A stretch of 16,618 nucleotides of DNA, from contig CBHYLN010000119.1 of assembly GCA_966128725.1 (NCBI GenBank), forward strand, positions 1 through 16,618, written 5' to 3'. The translations under genes and the position numbers were made by a program. The stretch comes from JAFDZV01 sp966128725. Lineage in GTDB: Bacteria > Bacteroidota > Ignavibacteria > OLB7. Below the pieces are notes generated by a model, which had not been told where the DNA came from, searched no databases, and was given only the letters and a program-made list of their open reading frames with translations. Positions 1-7,616 of the stretch are shown here, one piece after another (position 1 is the first letter of the stretch; each line of letters begins with the position of its first letter).

Positions 1-3000
1 CTTCCCCGGCGTGATCATGTGGGGCGTCACCTTCTACTCGCCCTCGGAGGGCTGGTGCTGTGCCGATAACGCCCACGCATATCTCACCACCGACGGCGGC
101 GCAACGTGGACGGAAAAATCCTGTGGGCTGAGTCGGCTTGATCGGCTGGACGATATCTGCTTTACCGATCAGACGCACGGCTGGGCTGTTGGCGACGGCA
201 TCTACAAGTACGTTGGTGATGGCTACAACGCGCGGCCAGACACGATCGATTTCGGCGACATCATCGTGGGCACGGCCTCGGCCGATTCCTCGGCGATCAT
301 CACAGCGCTTGGCTCGCCGATCACTGTTTCCAACCGCGTGCTCGCCGGCCTGAACCCGTTGGATTTTCAGCCAACCAGCGGCCTGGGTCCGCAGAACGTT
401 GCCTCGTGCCAGGATGCTGCCACGCTGGTGCGATTCAGGCCAACGTCGGAGGGCGTGAAGATTGCCAGGCTGGATTTCACGCTGGCGGGTTTCCCGGATT
501 CTGTGCGTGTGTTCCTGAAGGGGCGCGGCGTGAAGCCGAAGATCAACTCCGCGCGGGCGCTCAACTTCGATACGCTGGTGTGCGGCAACACCGTTACCGA
601 CACGTTGTTTGTAAGCAACACCGGCACCACGGCGCTGAAGATTTCCTCGGCATCGGTGCTGGTGCCCGCCGGCGCAACATTCCAGTTGATGTTCCCGGTG
701 CTGCCCGCCACCATCGGCGTTGGCGACAGCGTGGGCTTCATCATCCGCCTTACCGCGCCCACACCCGGCCCCGTGCTGGGCACACTCTCGATTATCAACA
801 ACGATCCGGATACCGGCAAATCGCCGTGGGTGGTGGCGCTTAACGGCTACCGGCGCCAGATCGCCGTTGCCATGGATCGCGATACGCTTGTGGTGATCCC
901 GCCCGCGCCGTTCGGTGTGCTTTCCAACGCCTGCGTCACCTATCGGAACATGGGCGACGGCATGCAGATTATCGACAGCGTAAGCCCGGCCAGCAACGAT
1001 GCGGTGATAAACCACTATCCGGCCGCGGGCGGCACGCGTGTTGCGCGGGGGGGCACACAAACGCTGTGCTTCACGGCCAGCGCAACCGATACCACGCTGC
1101 ATGTGCGCCGATTCCGGGTGCGGACACAGCCATGCGGGCTGGACACATTCATCACCGTTCGGTATCGCGCCGCCAATCCGGTGATAAGCTCGGCGCCGGC
1201 GCTTACGATTGTTTCCGGCGCGTGTGATTCCCTTGCCGCGGATACACTGGTGATCACCAACAAGGGCAATCTGCCGCTGGTGATCAACACGCCGGTTCTG
1301 GGCGGCCCCGATCGCCTGCAGTTCAAGGTGATCAGCCCCGCTTCCTGGCCGGACACGGTGCTGCCCGGCGAAACGCTGAAGGTGGCCATCCAGGCACTGT
1401 TCACCGGGCCGGCGGCCGGCGTACGCACCGCCACGGTAACGTTCCCCAACAACGACGGGATCCCCGGCAAGAACCTGTGGCGCGTGGATCTGGCAGCCCA
1501 GCAGGGCTCCAGCGAGCTTACGCTGAACCGGCACGTGATTGATATCGGCACCATCTGTGTGGGCGATGCGCGCTCGGAGATCGTGATGCTCCGCAACATC
1601 GGGACGGCGCCGGCGGTGCTGCGCGGCGTTACGCCGCTGGACAGCTCGGCCGCGGTGGCTGTTACGCCAACCATGCCCGCCACGCTTGCGCCCAACGTGC
1701 TCGACTCGCTTGTGTTGGGCATCCAGACCCTTGCGGATGGCCCCTTCCAGGTGCGGTACCTGGTGCAGTACGATCCATGCGACCGGCTGGACACGATAGT
1801 ACTGCGCGGCACAGCGGTGCAGGTGCGCATCGACGCTCCGCCGTTGATCGACTTCGGTGGCGCGCAGGTCGGCCGCAAGGTGCAGCGCACCTATCAGCTT
1901 ACCAACACGGGCACGGCCGCCACCACGCTTACCGCGTGGGACCTGCAACCGCCAACGGCCGGCGTTGTGGTAAGCCCGGCGCTGCCGCTGGTTGTTGGCC
2001 CAGGCGCCAGCGTGCCGGTGGTTGTTGAGCTTACCCCCGCCGATACCGGCGTTGTACGGCTTACGCTGGGCGCTGTGGCCACGGCCCCCTGCCCCGATAC
2101 GGCGCGCACGGTAATCACGGCGTTTGGTATGAAGGGCGCGGTGTTGGCCAGCCGGCTGGCGATCGACCTTGGCAGCGTGGTTGCCTGTACCGACGATGCC
2201 ATTGCCGACTCGGTGGTGTTGAACAATGTTGGCGTCCTGCCGATTGATCTGCTTACCGCGCGGCTTGCCGACGGAAGCGCCGTGAAGCTGCCCGGCGGCT
2301 TTACCGCCCCGTACACGATTGCGCCCGGCGGAAGCCTGGTGGTGCCGATCACCATCCCGGCCGGCGCCTACGGCACCATTGCGGACACGCTTGTGCTTAC
2401 GCTGGATCAGCCGGACGATCCGGTCCTTCGCATTCCGATTGTTGTACGCCGCGAACGGGCCGCGTTGCTGGTGCAGGACGCGGTTGGCATCGCCACGGAT
2501 ACACTGAACTTCGGCGTGATGAGCCGTTGCGATACGCTACGACCGGGCATGCTCCGCCTGAGCAATCCCGGCACGGTTGACGACTCGGTAACGATCACGA
2601 TCGAGGGCCAGCCCTTCCGATACACCGGCGCAACGGCGCTTACGCTGGCGCCGGGCCAGGCGGCCGATGTACCGATCGCCGCTCTGATGACGGCAAACGG
2701 CACGGCGGTGGGCACGGCAACGTTCCGCTGGCAGCCCTGTGGCCTTGAGCGCCGCGTGGTGCTTGTGGCCGATTACCACACCTTCAGCGCTCGACTTGCC
2801 GATCTGGATATCGGCAATCATTACCTGAATACCACGGCCGACACCGTGGCGCAATTGGTGAATACGGGCACCGCGCCGATCGAGGTGGATACGATACTGG
2901 TAGCCGATCCCACGGCAGGTTTCGAGGTGGTGGGCGATTACCGCGGCAGCATTGTGCCGCCGGGCGAATCGCTTGCGGTTGCGCTGCGCTTCACGGCGGC

Positions 3001-3811
3001 GAAGGCCGGCCCGGCAGCAACCACGCTGGTTGTGCGGACCGTAACGCCGTGCACGGATCTTGCCCCCGGCACGCTTGCGGCCATGGTGCTGCGCGACCGT
3101 ATCGACACGCTTGCCGTGCTGGCGGGCGAAACACGCGGCCGCTGGGGCACCACGGTCACGGTACCGATTGCGTTCGCAAACGACGGTGGTTCGGGCGTAC
3201 GCTCGATGGAGCTTTCGGTGACCGCGTCGCCGATCCTGCTGAACCCGACGGCCGAGCGGTTGAACGCCGCGGCAAGCCAGAGCGGCTGGACATTGAAGCG
3301 CCTTGGATATGACGCCGCCCTTGGCACGTTGCGCCTCCTTATCGAAGCGCCGTCAACTGCGCCGATTATCGGATCGGTTGACGACCTGGTGGCCATCAGC
3401 TACGAGGTGCTGCGCGGCGATGCGGTGGTAAGCCCCGTGCAGCCGGTGCTTTCGGCGCTGCCCGCGAACATCGTGGCGCAATCACGGGCGGGTTCCTTTG
3501 CCTTGGAGGATTACTGCGACGCCTACGGCAGGCTGCTGCGGGTTCAGGGCAATGTGGCGCTCGACCAGAACGTGCCAAACCCCTTCAACCCGACAACAAC
3601 GATCGAGTTCGAGACGGCGTTCAGCGGCCATGTGCTGCTGGCGTTGTACGATGCCGGCGGGCACGAAGTAGCGCGTCTGGTTGACGAGCAGTTGCCTGCC
3701 GGCCGCCGCCGCGTGGTGGTGGACGCGTCACGGCTTCCTTCAGGCGTTTATACCTACAGAATGCGCAGCGGCCTTCAGATAATTTCGCGTCGCATGGTTG
3801 TAACCAAATAG
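1..3811 (+). CDS. Giant secreted surface protein: YCF48/BNR-like start, nine ASH-type repeats, type IX sorting domain (5' partial)
   Basis: The frame is open to the left edge, so the true start lies upstream; 1266 residues are visible from a GTG at position 11. Residues 1-70 hold two YCF48/BNR-like blades (LTTDGGATW; HGWAVGDG). Nine repeats of about 105 residues follow, starting near 76, 178, 288, 391, 500, 605, 710, 825 and 928. Most carry the ASPM-SPD2-Hydin / choice-of-anchor-D signature (I-D-F-G ... V-x-N-x-G). Residues about 1030-1175 look like a cohesin-type beta domain. Residues about 1183-1266 are a FlgD-Ig-like C-terminal sorting domain (QNVPNPFNPTTTIEF, LPSGVYTYRM), the signal known to direct export through the type IX secretion system. 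Inferred role: a long cell-surface or released adhesive protein. Many repeats have a cysteine near the start and a PC motif near the end, suggesting disulfides. The OmpA-family gene starts 14 nt downstream, so the two are probably co-transcribed. The exact ligand or function is not visible. Confidence 0.88.
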   Translation, partial: FPGVIMWGVTFYSPSEGWCCADNAHAYLTTDGGATWTEKSCGLSRLDRLDDICFTDQTHGWAVGDGIYKYVGDGYNARPDTIDFGDIIVGTASADSSAIITALGSPITVSNRVLAGLNPLDFQPTSGLGPQNVASCQDAATLVRFRPTSEGVKIARLDFTLAGFPDSVRVFLKGRGVKPKINSARALNFDTLVCGNTVTDTLFVSNTGTTALKISSASVLVPAGATFQLMFPVLPATIGVGDSVGFIIRLTAPTPGPVLGTLSIINNDPDTGKSPWVVALNGYRRQIAVAMDRDTLVVIPPAPFGVLSNACVTYRNMGDGMQIIDSVSPASNDAVINHYPAAGGTRVARGGTQTLCFTASATDTTLHVRRFRVRTQPCGLDTFITVRYRAANPVISSAPALTIVSGACDSLAADTLVITNKGNLPLVINTPVLGGPDRLQFKVISPASWPDTVLPGETLKVAIQALFTGPAAGVRTATVTFPNNDGIPGKNLWRVDLAAQQGSSELTLNRHVIDIGTICVGDARSEIVMLRNIGTAPAVLRGVTPLDSSAAVAVTPTMPATLAPNVLDSLVLGIQTLADGPFQVRYLVQYDPCDRLDTIVLRGTAVQVRIDAPPLIDFGGAQVGRKVQRTYQLTNTGTAATTLTAWDLQPPTAGVVVSPALPLVVGPGASVPVVVELTPADTGVVRLTLGAVATAPCPDTARTVITAFGMKGAVLASRLAIDLGSVVACTDDAIADSVVLNNVGVLPIDLLTARLADGSAVKLPGGFTAPYTIAPGGSLVVPITIPAGAYGTIADTLVLTLDQPDDPVLRIPIVVRRERAALLVQDAVGIATDTLNFGVMSRCDTLRPGMLRLSNPGTVDDSVTITIEGQPFRYTGATALTLAPGQAADVPIAALMTANGTAVGTATFRWQPCGLERRVVLVADYHTFSARLADLDIGNHYLNTTADTVAQLVNTGTAPIEVDTILVADPTAGFEVVGDYRGSIVPPGESLAVALRFTAAKAGPAATTLVVRTVTPCTDLAPGTLAAMVLRDRIDTLAVLAGETRGRWGTTVTVPIAFANDGGSGVRSMELSVTASPILLNPTAERLNAAASQSGWTLKRLGYDAALGTLRLLIEAPSTAPIIGSVDDLVAISYEVLRGDAVVSPVQPVLSALPANIVAQSRAGSFALEDYCDAYGRLLRVQGNVALDQNVPNPFNPTTTIEFETAFSGHVLLALYDAGGHEVARLVDEQLPAGRRRVVVDASRLPSGVYTYRMRSGLQIISRRMVVTK

Positions 3812-3825
3812 AGCCCGGCCCGAAT

Positions 3826-5826
3826 ATGCTCTCCATGCGAAGCAGATATCTTCTATCGATACACACGTTCGGCATCATCCTTGTGGCCGCGGCTTCCGCG
3901 CAATCCACGCCGGAGCATGCCACCGAACGATTTGCCGCCGGCGTGTACGGCGGTTACGGGCTTTCGGTACTTCGTGCCGGATTTGCCGTGGACAACAACG
4001 GTGCGATAACCGCCAACGGCGATTGCGGACGCTTCGAGCGCGGCAGCGGCAGCGCGCCGGTGTTTGGCGTGATGGCCGAGCTTCCGCTTTCCACGGCGTT
4101 GAATGCCGGCGCCGCGGTACAGTTCCACCAGCGTGGCGGCGAGCTCCGGTACCCCTGCGTGGATCCGGCCTCCACCCGCCTTCCCGATGGGACGGTTGTG
4201 CCGGCCGTCACCGATCACGTTGCCGACGTTGCCTACTCCACCATCAGCGCCCGATTCCAACTGCTGTATCAGCCACTGGATATTCCGTTGCGTCTGGGCG
4301 CGGGTCCCGCGATCGCGTACATACCAGGCGGCGGAACCTACGCCGCGCGCGAGGAGATCGTGACGCCGGCCGCCGCCGAATTCCTGACCGGCGGCCAGGT
4401 GCGCAACTATGGCGCCGGGACGTTTGCCGATGGCGGCAGGCTTTCCTTTGGTATCACTGCCGGGGTTTCCTACCGGGCGCCGATTGGGCGGCGCTGGATG
4501 CTGGTGCCGGAGCTGGCCGGATTGTTCACCCTTGGGAACGACCGCGCCACGGCCGCGCTGCGCGCGCACGACGTGCAGGCAACGCTGGGCGTGATGTACC
4601 GTTTCCAGAGCGAGCCAACTCCGCTTGCGCCGGTTGCGATCGCAACGCCGCCCGAGCCGGAGCCCGGGTTGGATGTGTCGCTTACGGCGAACGCGCAATC
4701 GCCGGACGGGCGCGCCAGCGATACGCTGATGATCGAGCAGACGGGCGTTGTGGCATCGAAGCTGCATCCGCTGCTGACGTTCGTGTTCTTCGACGAGGGC
4801 GATGCTGCAATCCCGGCGCGCTACCGGCGCCGCACACCGGCCGACGCCGACGCATTCGGCATCGACAGGCTGCGCGGGCTTGGCACGCTGGACATCTATT
4901 ACAACATGCTGGATATCGTCGGCATGCGCATGCGGCGGTATCCCGAGGCAACCATCACGCTTACGGGCACGCAACCGGAGCAGCCCGGCAACGACCGGCT
5001 GAACCTGGCCGCTGCCCGTGCCGACGCCGTTCGCCGGTATCTGCAGGATGTGTGGCGTATCCAGCCGGGACGCATTTCGGTTGCAACACGGGTTGATCCA
5101 TTGCTGAAGAGCAATCCGGAAACGCGCGATGGCGCGGCCGAGAACCGGCGCGTGGAGATCGCCAGCACCACGTACGAGATCACCGAACCGCTGCTGTTGG
5201 CCGACACCTCGGCCGAGAACATTGCCCAGCCGGCCTGGCTGGCCCCGCGTGTGGCGTCCGAGAGCGAGATCGACACGTGGACGATTGTTGTTACCGGCGG
5301 CCGCATCCACGACGCGATCTTCAGCGGCACCGGTGTGCCGCCGGCGCACCTGACGCTGCCGCATGATTTTATCGACGCCGCGGCCGCCACGCGCCCCCCG
5401 GCGTTCGGCATGTCGCTTACGGTGCGCAACCGCGCAGGCGAACAAATGAGCGACAGTACACGGCTTCCGCTTCGCTGGGTGGATAAGTTGAGCGATATTC
5501 GCTTCGGATCGGGATCGTACTCGCTGATCCTGTTCGACTTCAACAGCGCTCAACTTCGCCCCGAGCACCTGCGCACGATCGATCTTGTGAACGCGCGCGG
5601 CGATACAAACACCCATGCCGGTGTGTTCGGCTACACGGATATGCTGGGCTCCGACGACTTGAACCGTACGCTGTCGCAGCAGCGCGCGGCCGCCGTTGCC
5701 ACGCATTTGCGTGCCCACGTGGATGAGATCGAGGGTCGTGGCGAAACGACGCTGTTGTACGATAACACGTTGCCGGAAGGGCGATTCTATTCGCGCACGG
5801 TGACTATCGAAACAAAGGCTCCGTAG
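3826..5826 (+). CDS. OmpA-family outer-membrane protein with two OmpA-like domains
   Basis: 666 residues. The N-terminus is a signal peptide (MRSRYLLSIHTFGIILVAAASAQS). The second ATG, at 3835, gives the tidier signal sequence, so it may be the true start; neither start has a clear Shine-Dalgarno. Residues about 30-260 are a predicted beta-barrel (alternating aromatic strands such as FAAGVYGGYGLSVL and LSFGITAGVSYRA). A Pro-rich linker follows (TPPEPEPG). The first OmpA_C-like unit is at about 375-447 (NDRLNLAAARADAVRRYL, then AENRRVEI). The second is at about 564-666 (ILFDFNSAQLRPEHL, FGYTDMLGSDDLNRTLSQQRAAAV, EGRFYSRTVTI). Family knowledge: OmpA_C domains bind peptidoglycan and tie the outer membrane to the wall. 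The middle segment at about 450-560 is unrecognised. The gene lies directly downstream of the type IX-secreted protein, which suggests an envelope operon. Confidence 0.87.
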   Translation: MLSMRSRYLLSIHTFGIILVAAASAQSTPEHATERFAAGVYGGYGLSVLRAGFAVDNNGAITANGDCGRFERGSGSAPVFGVMAELPLSTALNAGAAVQFHQRGGELRYPCVDPASTRLPDGTVVPAVTDHVADVAYSTISARFQLLYQPLDIPLRLGAGPAIAYIPGGGTYAAREEIVTPAAAEFLTGGQVRNYGAGTFADGGRLSFGITAGVSYRAPIGRRWMLVPELAGLFTLGNDRATAALRAHDVQATLGVMYRFQSEPTPLAPVAIATPPEPEPGLDVSLTANAQSPDGRASDTLMIEQTGVVASKLHPLLTFVFFDEGDAAIPARYRRRTPADADAFGIDRLRGLGTLDIYYNMLDIVGMRMRRYPEATITLTGTQPEQPGNDRLNLAAARADAVRRYLQDVWRIQPGRISVATRVDPLLKSNPETRDGAAENRRVEIASTTYEITEPLLLADTSAENIAQPAWLAPRVASESEIDTWTIVVTGGRIHDAIFSGTGVPPAHLTLPHDFIDAAAATRPPAFGMSLTVRNRAGEQMSDSTRLPLRWVDKLSDIRFGSGSYSLILFDFNSAQLRPEHLRTIDLVNARGDTNTHAGVFGYTDMLGSDDLNRTLSQQRAAAVATHLRAHVDEIEGRGETTLLYDNTLPEGRFYSRTVTIETKAP

Positions 5827-5838
5827 GCACACGGACAA

Positions 5839-5861
5839 TTCCTTCTCTTCCTCTCTCTCTC
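5839..5861 (+). other. 23-nt pyrimidine-only tract upstream of the cytochrome c gene
   Basis: Positions 5839-5861 contain only C and T, ending in a CT dinucleotide run, in the 51-nt gap before the cytochrome c start. The first gene after it has no Shine-Dalgarno. The tract could be an unstructured leader that helps ribosome loading, or a slippage-prone microsatellite. No function is shown by the sequence itself. Confidence 0.5.
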
Positions 5862-5877
5862 AGTCAGAACAACCCCG

Positions 5878-6399
5878 ATGACCTCCAACGTACCGGAATC
5901 ACAACCCAAGGCGCCGGAAAGCCGCAACCGTGTATTCTTCTATGCAGTGTTCTTTGCCGTGGTGGTTGCCGGCACGGTGATCTACTTTGGCGCTGCCTCG
6001 ATGAACAAACGCGCCGGACAAACCGGCAGCAACGTGGACCCGAAGTCCACCTATCAGGCGCGCTGCGCGGGCTGCCACCAGGACGACGGCAACGGGCTGC
6101 CCGATCAGGTGCCGCCGTTGGCGGGTTCGGAGAACGTGCTGGGCGATCCGGCCGTGGCCGCGAACATTGTGCTGCACGGCATCCAGGGACCGGTTACCGT
6201 GCATGGCAAGAAGTTCAACGCGCTGATGCCTGGCCTGAAGGATGTGATGAACGACGACGAAATTGCGGCCGCGCTTACCTATGCCCGCACGTCGTGGGGG
6301 AATGCCGCCTCGGCTGTTGATGCCGCCACGGTTGCAAAGGCGCGTTCGGCAAACGCCGCGCGCAACGCACCCTGGACAGCCGACGAGCTGAAACACTGA
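5878..6399 (+). CDS. Membrane-anchored monohaem cytochrome c (class I)
   Basis: 173 residues. A short charged N-terminus is followed by one transmembrane anchor at about residues 19-40 (VFFYAVFFAVVVAGTVIYFGA). A periplasmic class I cytochrome domain follows, with the haem-binding motif C63-A-G-C66-H67 and a likely distal ligand Met117 in NALMPGLKDVMNDDEIAAAL. The layout matches the cytochrome c subunits or accessory carriers of respiratory chains (cbb3-like or alternative-complex-III-type modules), where the domain passes electrons on the periplasmic side. No oxidase or reductase partner lies within this window, so its redox partner is unknown. The last 30 residues are Ala-rich (VDAATVAKARSANAARNAPW) and look like a flexible tail. 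The start follows a pyrimidine-only stretch and has no Shine-Dalgarno. Haem attachment is secure; the partner assignment is not. Confidence 0.9.
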   Translation: MTSNVPESQPKAPESRNRVFFYAVFFAVVVAGTVIYFGAASMNKRAGQTGSNVDPKSTYQARCAGCHQDDGNGLPDQVPPLAGSENVLGDPAVAANIVLHGIQGPVTVHGKKFNALMPGLKDVMNDDEIAAALTYARTSWGNAASAVDAATVAKARSANAARNAPWTADELKH

Positions 6400-6403
6400 G
6401 GAC

Positions 6404-6722
6404 GCATGCATCGCGGTTAGGGGCACCAATGCTGCAAGCCGGCTCTGCGAATGTTCAACTCAACGAATTGCGCATGCGATGCGGTTAGCGGCACTCACGC
6501 GGCCGCCCGGCACTTTGAATGTTCAACTCGACGAGTTGCGCATGCATTACGGTTAGGGGCACCAATGCTGCAACCCGGCTCTGCGAATGTTCAACTCGGC
6601 GAGTTGCGCATGCGATGCGGTTAGGGGCACTCACGCGGCCGCCAGGCACTGCGAATGTTCAACTCGACGAGCTGCGCATGCGATGCGGTTAGCGGTACTG
6701 ATAAAGCCGCCCGGCTCTGCGA
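6404..6722. repeat. 68-bp tandem repeat array with a 136-bp ABAB higher-order structure
   Basis: GCATGC recurs at exactly 6404, 6472, 6540, 6608 and 6676, giving four full 68-bp units and a truncated fifth. Units 1 and 3 resemble each other (62 of 68 by my count), as do units 2 and 4 (63 of 68), whereas neighbours differ in the middle: CACCAATGCTGCAA in 1 and 3, CACTCACGCGGCCGCC in 2 and 4. Each full unit ends in a 15-bp palindrome of the form CAACTCGNCGAGTTG, perfect in units 2 and 3 and imperfect in 1 and 4. The unit length is not a multiple of three and every unit carries stop codons, so the array is non-coding. It fills the gap between the convergent cytochrome c and minus-strand paralogue genes, so transcription from both sides runs into it. 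A role as a bidirectional terminator or mRNA end stabiliser is inference. Confidence 0.92.
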
Positions 6723-6745
6723 CCGACACCGCCGCCCGGCTCTGC
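6706..6745. repeat. 15-bp direct repeat at the broken end of the 68-bp array
   Basis: GCCGCCCGGCTCTGC occurs at 6706-6720 and again at 6731-6745, offset by 25 bp. The first copy is inside the truncated fifth 68-bp unit. The second lies where the unit's palindrome would be expected, so the end of the array appears to have been rearranged by a small duplication. Confidence 0.8.
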
Positions 6746-6761
6746 CTGCCTCAATCCGCCA

Positions 6762-7553
6762 TCACGGTGCTGGGTCCTGCTGATCGTTCTCCGCCATTGC
6801 CCGTACGCTTGCGGCTTCTTCGCGCTTGCGCCGGTTGCGTGCGGCGCGCGCGGCTATGATGATGCCGATGATCGCCAGGCCGCCGATGCCCGTATACTGC
6901 GTACTGGTTTCGCTGCCGCCAAACAGCGGCGTGCCGGAGCTCTTGGGCGTAGCCGCTGGTTTTGAGGTCACACGGAAGCCGTCGAAGATGGCCTTTACAT
7001 CGGGGTCGTTTCTGGGGTCATCCCCTTCCTGAATCGCCACGGCCATCAGCATGTACGCCCATTCATCGCCCGGCACAATCATGGCGTAGGCATTGCGCAA
7101 CAGGCCTTCGCCGATCGGCAACATTGCCCGCACCACCAGACAGGTTTTCCCGTTGACCACCACCGTCTCCTTGCCCAGCATCGTCCCGCCGGCCCCCTCC
7201 ACCTCGCGCTTGATCTCGGCGATCTCCAGCGATGATATTTCGGTTGCCTCGCCGGCCGCGTCCTCGGTGATGTTCACGATAACCACGGCTTTGTCGCCGA
7301 TGGCCGACAGGATTTCGCGGAACTCGTCGGTAGTTGACGATGTATCCTTTGGATTGTCGTCAACCTGCCATCCGGTATCCGGTATGGAAACGGTGCAGCC
7401 ATATGCCGTCAGCGGATATGTATGGGCGCTGGCTGGCCGCGCGGCAGCACACGCCAGCAGCAATGCCCACGCGATACCCCACGGCAATCGGCCTCGGCCT
7501 GAAGTCCGTGGGGACATGCCGTGCGCGGCAATCGATTTCATCCGTGTTCTCAC
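6762..7553 (-). CDS. Secreted/membrane paralogue A: signal peptide, PsbP-like beta domain, C-terminal TM helix
   Basis: 263 residues, function unknown. Start: a GTG at 7553 preceded by AAGGAG with an 8-nt gap, the best Shine-Dalgarno in the cluster. The signal peptide hydrophobic core is WGIAWALLLACAAARPASA, ending near residue 43. The extracytoplasmic domain opens with YPLTAYGCTVSIPDTGW (46-62), the family motif, and continues to about 205 (FDGFRVTSKP). It has two cysteines, C53 in the motif and one in GKTCLVV, which could pair. A low-complexity linker (KSSGTPLFGGSETST) leads to a transmembrane helix at about 222-237 and a basic tail (RNRRKREE), predicted cytoplasmic by the positive-inside rule. 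It is the last of four tandem paralogues and the most divergent. The YG-x-x-x-x-I-P-x-x-W opening resembles PsbP/Mog1/DUF1795-type folds, but that is only a suggestion. Confidence 0.78.
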   Translation of the reverse strand: MRTRMKSIAAHGMSPRTSGRGRLPWGIAWALLLACAAARPASAHTYPLTAYGCTVSIPDTGWQVDDNPKDTSSTTDEFREILSAIGDKAVVIVNITEDAAGEATEISSLEIAEIKREVEGAGGTMLGKETVVVNGKTCLVVRAMLPIGEGLLRNAYAMIVPGDEWAYMLMAVAIQEGDDPRNDPDVKAIFDGFRVTSKPAATPKSSGTPLFGGSETSTQYTGIGGLAIIGIIIAARAARNRRKREEAASVRAMAENDQQDPAP

Positions 7554-7561
7554 TATGATTT

Positions 7562-7567
7562 CTCCTT
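7562..7567 (-). promoter_or_regulatory. Shine-Dalgarno AAGGAG deciding the GTG start of paralogue A
   Basis: On the minus strand AAGGAG is followed by 8 nt and then GTG at 7553. Two in-frame ATG codons downstream (7541, 7517) lack such a site, so the GTG is preferred. Confidence 0.75.
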
Positions 7568-7575
7568 CCGATGAT

Positions 7576-7592
7576 GCGGCGCAACACGCCGC
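7576..7592 (-). other. GC-rich hairpin between paralogues B and A
   Basis: GCGGCG (7576-7581) and CGCCGC (7587-7592) are a perfect 6-bp inverted repeat with a 5-nt loop, lying in the 63-nt gap after the stop of paralogue B. On the minus strand the stem is followed within 10 nt by the Shine-Dalgarno of paralogue A and has no U-run. It could partly end transcription, stop 3' exonucleases, or tune initiation of gene A. It is the largest gap in the otherwise tight cluster. Confidence 0.55.
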
Positions 7593-7616
7593 GTGGCCGC
7601 CTGGTTTATCTGGTGA

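Noticed and set aside
3853..5838. 661-residue open frame on the minus strand across the OmpA-family gene
   Set aside because: It lies antisense to a gene with a clear signal peptide and OmpA domains; its translation is Arg/His/Gly-rich with no domain, typical of the mirror frame of a GC-rich gene.
6404..6722. CRISPR array
   Set aside because: The whole 68-bp unit repeats, with no short identical repeat separated by unique spacers, and no cas gene is nearby.
6587..6859. 90-residue plus-strand open frame starting in the 68-bp array
   Set aside because: The repeat length is not a multiple of three, so no frame is kept between units, and the frame runs antisense into paralogue A.
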